This document shows positions 55,937 through 57,652 of a stretch of DNA of 57,652 nt, piece by piece; positions within the stretch are counted from its first letter, which is position 1, and each line of letters starts with the position of its first letter. Origin of the DNA: an uncultured Pelagibacteraceae bacterium (GTDB lineage Bacteria; Pseudomonadota; Alphaproteobacteria; Pelagibacterales; Pelagibacteraceae); contig CACNFE010000008.1 in assembly GCA_902619595.1 (NCBI GenBank), positions 1-57,652 on the forward strand, read 5' to 3'. The translations under genes and the position numbers were made by a program. The notes below the pieces were generated by a model, which had not been told where the DNA came from, searched no databases, and was given only the letters and a program-made list of their open reading frames with translations.

Positions 55937-57049
55937 ATGACATTAAAAAAATTTACTTTTAATGTTGAAAGCAATGATCATTTAGCACGAACAGGTATAA
56001 TAAGTACTCATAGGGGTGACATTAGAACACCTGCGTTTATGCCCGTAGGAACCCAAGCTACTGTTAAGGCAACTTTTATGGATGACATAAAAGAAACTGG
56101 TTCTGATGTAATTTTAGGTAACACATATCATTTAATGATAAGACCAGGAGTCGATAGAGTGGTTAGTGCTGGAGGTTTACATAAATTTATGAATTGGCCT
56201 TATCCAATATTAACAGACTCTGGTGGTTTTCAAGTAATGTCATTATCTAAATTAACAAAGATTGATAGCGAAAAAGGAGCAATATTTAATTCGCACATTG
56301 ATGGTAAAGAGTTTGTTCTAAGTCCCGAAGAGAGTATTAAAATTCAAAAAGGACTAAACTCAGATATTTTAATGGTATTAGATGAATGTCCCAAAAAAAC
56401 TGTTGATAAAAATATTATTAAGAAGTCGCTTTCTCTATCAACATATTGGGCACAAAGATCAAAAAAAGCTTTTGGTTTGAATCCACACAAAGCATTATTT
56501 GGGATAATTCAAGGAGGATTATTTAACGATTTAAGAAAAGAGTCATTAGAACAATTAGTAAAAATAGATTTCGATGGATATGCTGTAGGAGGATTAGCAG
56601 TAGGAGAAACCCAAACAGAAATGTTTGATGTTTTAGATGGTATTACAAAATTTATGCCTGCTGATAAACCACGATATTTAATGGGTGTTGGAACACCAGC
56701 AGATATTTTAGGTGCTGTAAAACGAGGTATAGATATGTTTGATTGTGTCATGCCCTCTCGATCGGGTAGAACAGGATTAGCATTTACTTGGCAAGGAAGA
56801 ATAAATTTAAGAAATTCAAAGTATCAGAAGGACAATATGCCTCTAGATGCTAATTGTGACAAATTTAACCTTAATAAATATTCAAAAAATTATTTAAATC
56901 ATTTATTTAATACGAATGAAATATTAGCATCGATGTTGTTAACTCTTCATAATATTAACTTTTATCAAGAATTAATGCACTCTATAAGAGATAATATTAA
57001 AAAAGGAACATTTTTAAAGTTTCACGATAAATATATAGATATCTTGTGA
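55937..57049 (+). CDS. tgt: tRNA-guanine transglycosylase with altered zinc site
   Basis: Exchanges guanine at the tRNA wobble position for a queuosine precursor; 370 residues, full length. Catalytic blocks LTDSGGFQVMSL and FDCVMPSRSGRTG (nucleophile Asp) are intact, as are LGNTYHLMIRPG and GGLAVGE. The zinc site normally reads C-x-C-x2-C plus a His 31 residues after the first Cys. Here Cys307 and His338 are kept with exact spacing, but the second and third positions are Lys309 and Leu312. queA, usually beside tgt, is not present here. Confidence 0.93.
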   Translation: MTLKKFTFNVESNDHLARTGIISTHRGDIRTPAFMPVGTQATVKATFMDDIKETGSDVILGNTYHLMIRPGVDRVVSAGGLHKFMNWPYPILTDSGGFQVMSLSKLTKIDSEKGAIFNSHIDGKEFVLSPEESIKIQKGLNSDILMVLDECPKKTVDKNIIKKSLSLSTYWAQRSKKAFGLNPHKALFGIIQGGLFNDLRKESLEQLVKIDFDGYAVGGLAVGETQTEMFDVLDGITKFMPADKPRYLMGVGTPADILGAVKRGIDMFDCVMPSRSGRTGLAFTWQGRINLRNSKYQKDNMPLDANCDKFNLNKYSKNYLNHLFNTNEILASMLLTLHNINFYQELMHSIRDNIKKGTFLKFHDKYIDIL

Positions 57050-57100
57050 TGCTTTTTATTCGTTGATTATATTAAAAAAAACCTTATAAGAAACCTCTTT

Positions 57101-57176
<76 letters not shown>

Positions 57177-57181
57177 TAAGT

Positions 57182-57403
57182 ATGATTAACGTATGTGTAA
57201 TAAAACCTAAAAATTATATACACTACTTAGCTTTTAAAGAAATCGCTGAATTAATCTACTTTTCTATTAAAGATTTAAATAAAGAAGCTCAAATTTCATT
57301 TAACTTCTTTGACCCTGATCCTTCAAATATAAATATATTAATTGGTGCTCATCTTTTGAATGATAACCTTTTAAATTCAATTCCCCTGAATACAATAATT
57401 TTT
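57182..57403 (+). pseudogene. N-terminal part of a glycosyltransferase-like protein, cut at an inversion junction
   Basis: From ATG 57182, five bases after tRNA-Lys, about 74 residues look like a real protein start: NVCVIKPKNYIHYLAFKEIA and NINILIGAHLL, a pattern I associate with a family of bacterial glycosyltransferases acting on surface sugars. After NTIIF the frame continues to 57514, but the sequence no longer fits and instead mirrors a gene on the other strand. So the gene is broken near 57403. Confidence 0.55.
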
Positions 57404-57652
57404 TCACATATTTGCTCATATTCACATGCACAAATTGAGTCAAGGTATTTATTATTTGATTTTGTATCGCTACCCACCTCACTTACAACTGTGACACCAT
57501 TTGTAAGTAAATAAAAAACTCTTATAATTTCAAAAATTTTTGAGTCATACATATGCATATTTAAAACTAATTTTGAATTTGCTATAAGAATATCTCTCTC
57601 TTTTTCATATACGCCAAAAACTGTTTTTACTTTTATTTTATTTTCAATTAAT
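57400..57652 (-). pseudogene. C-terminal part of a glycosyltransferase-like protein, opposite strand, runs off the window
   Basis: Minus-strand frame open from the right edge: VKTVFGVYEKERDILIANSK, then MYDSKIFEIIRVFYLLTNG and VVSEVGSDTKSNNKYLDSI. SKIFEIxRVxYLL and VVSE are the usual C-terminal blocks of the same family whose N-terminus lies at 57182. The stop in this frame is at 57349, but the last residues (after EKI) are only the antisense of the plus-strand piece. The two pieces therefore meet C-side to C-side near 57400. Confidence 0.55.

Overview
The window is about 30% G+C, gene-dense (many ATGA/TAATG overlaps, very short spacers) and alphaproteobacterial in gene order. Every cue points to a streamlined marine SAR11 bacterium (Candidatus Pelagibacter): an Aap/Yhd amino-acid transporter, a PlcP/glycosyltransferase lipid-remodelling pair next to the pst/pho genes, compact tat/sec/argS/nagZ/scp clusters and lysine/asparagine-rich proteins. 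No insertion sequence, CRISPR array, rRNA or phage gene was found.

Layout. 1-3953: general L-amino-acid ABC transporter aapJ (5' truncated), aapQ, aapM, aapP. 4104-4679: a small XRE-type regulator, then tRNA-Asn and tRNA-Cys on the minus strand. 4807-10351: valS, ilvD and a GDP-mannose pyrophosphorylase. 10352-25294: a phosphate island with a lipid kinase, plcP, a lipid glycosyltransferase, phoR, a secreted protein of unknown function, pstS, pstC, pstA, pstB, phoU, phoB, sixA, ppk1 and ppx. 25295-27605: a Pho-box-preceded non-coding stretch, a small basic protein, then an arsenate operon (small membrane protein, arsC, aqpS, NUDIX). 27624-29903: an Anbu proteasome-like peptidase divergent from a circularly permuted ATP-grasp protein. 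29908-35312: a zinc island (zur, znuB, znuC divergent from znuA, a COG0523 GTPase, a WD40 protein and a small Cys protein). 35351-48260: housekeeping genes (Ldh2-type oxidoreductase, xthA, an A-type Fe-S carrier, dgt, argS, a small membrane protein, nagZ, scpA, scpB, tatA, tatB, tatC, serS, yajC, secD, secF). 48257-57049: a PuuD-like membrane protein, uvrA, ssb, gyrA, coaD, a peptidyl-prolyl isomerase and tgt. 57101-57652: tRNA-Lys, then two oppositely oriented parts of what looks like one glycosyltransferase.

The strongest regulatory signal is a set of direct repeats of about TTGTAA(C/T) spaced exactly 11 bp, matching the geometry of PhoB boxes. They precede plcP, pstS, the unknown secreted protein (weaker), an apparently non-coding region after ppx, and (on the minus strand, best match) the arsenate operon. 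They tie phosphate uptake, replacement of phospholipids by glycolipids and arsenate detoxification into one response; polyphosphate genes lie inside the island. Two tandem Zur-type palindromes separate znuC from znuA.

Most worth checking: the Pho-box-preceded, potentially bistable RNA at 25311-25472; the Pho-controlled arsenic operon; Tgt without two of its three zinc cysteines; a peptidyl-prolyl isomerase with a second, strong internal start after the signal peptide; a 31-bp palindrome where alphaproteobacterial uvrA/ssb would normally carry a LexA box; and the inverted glycosyltransferase halves at the right edge, which may be an assembly or amplification chimera. All functional calls come from reading motifs and gene order; no database search was run.
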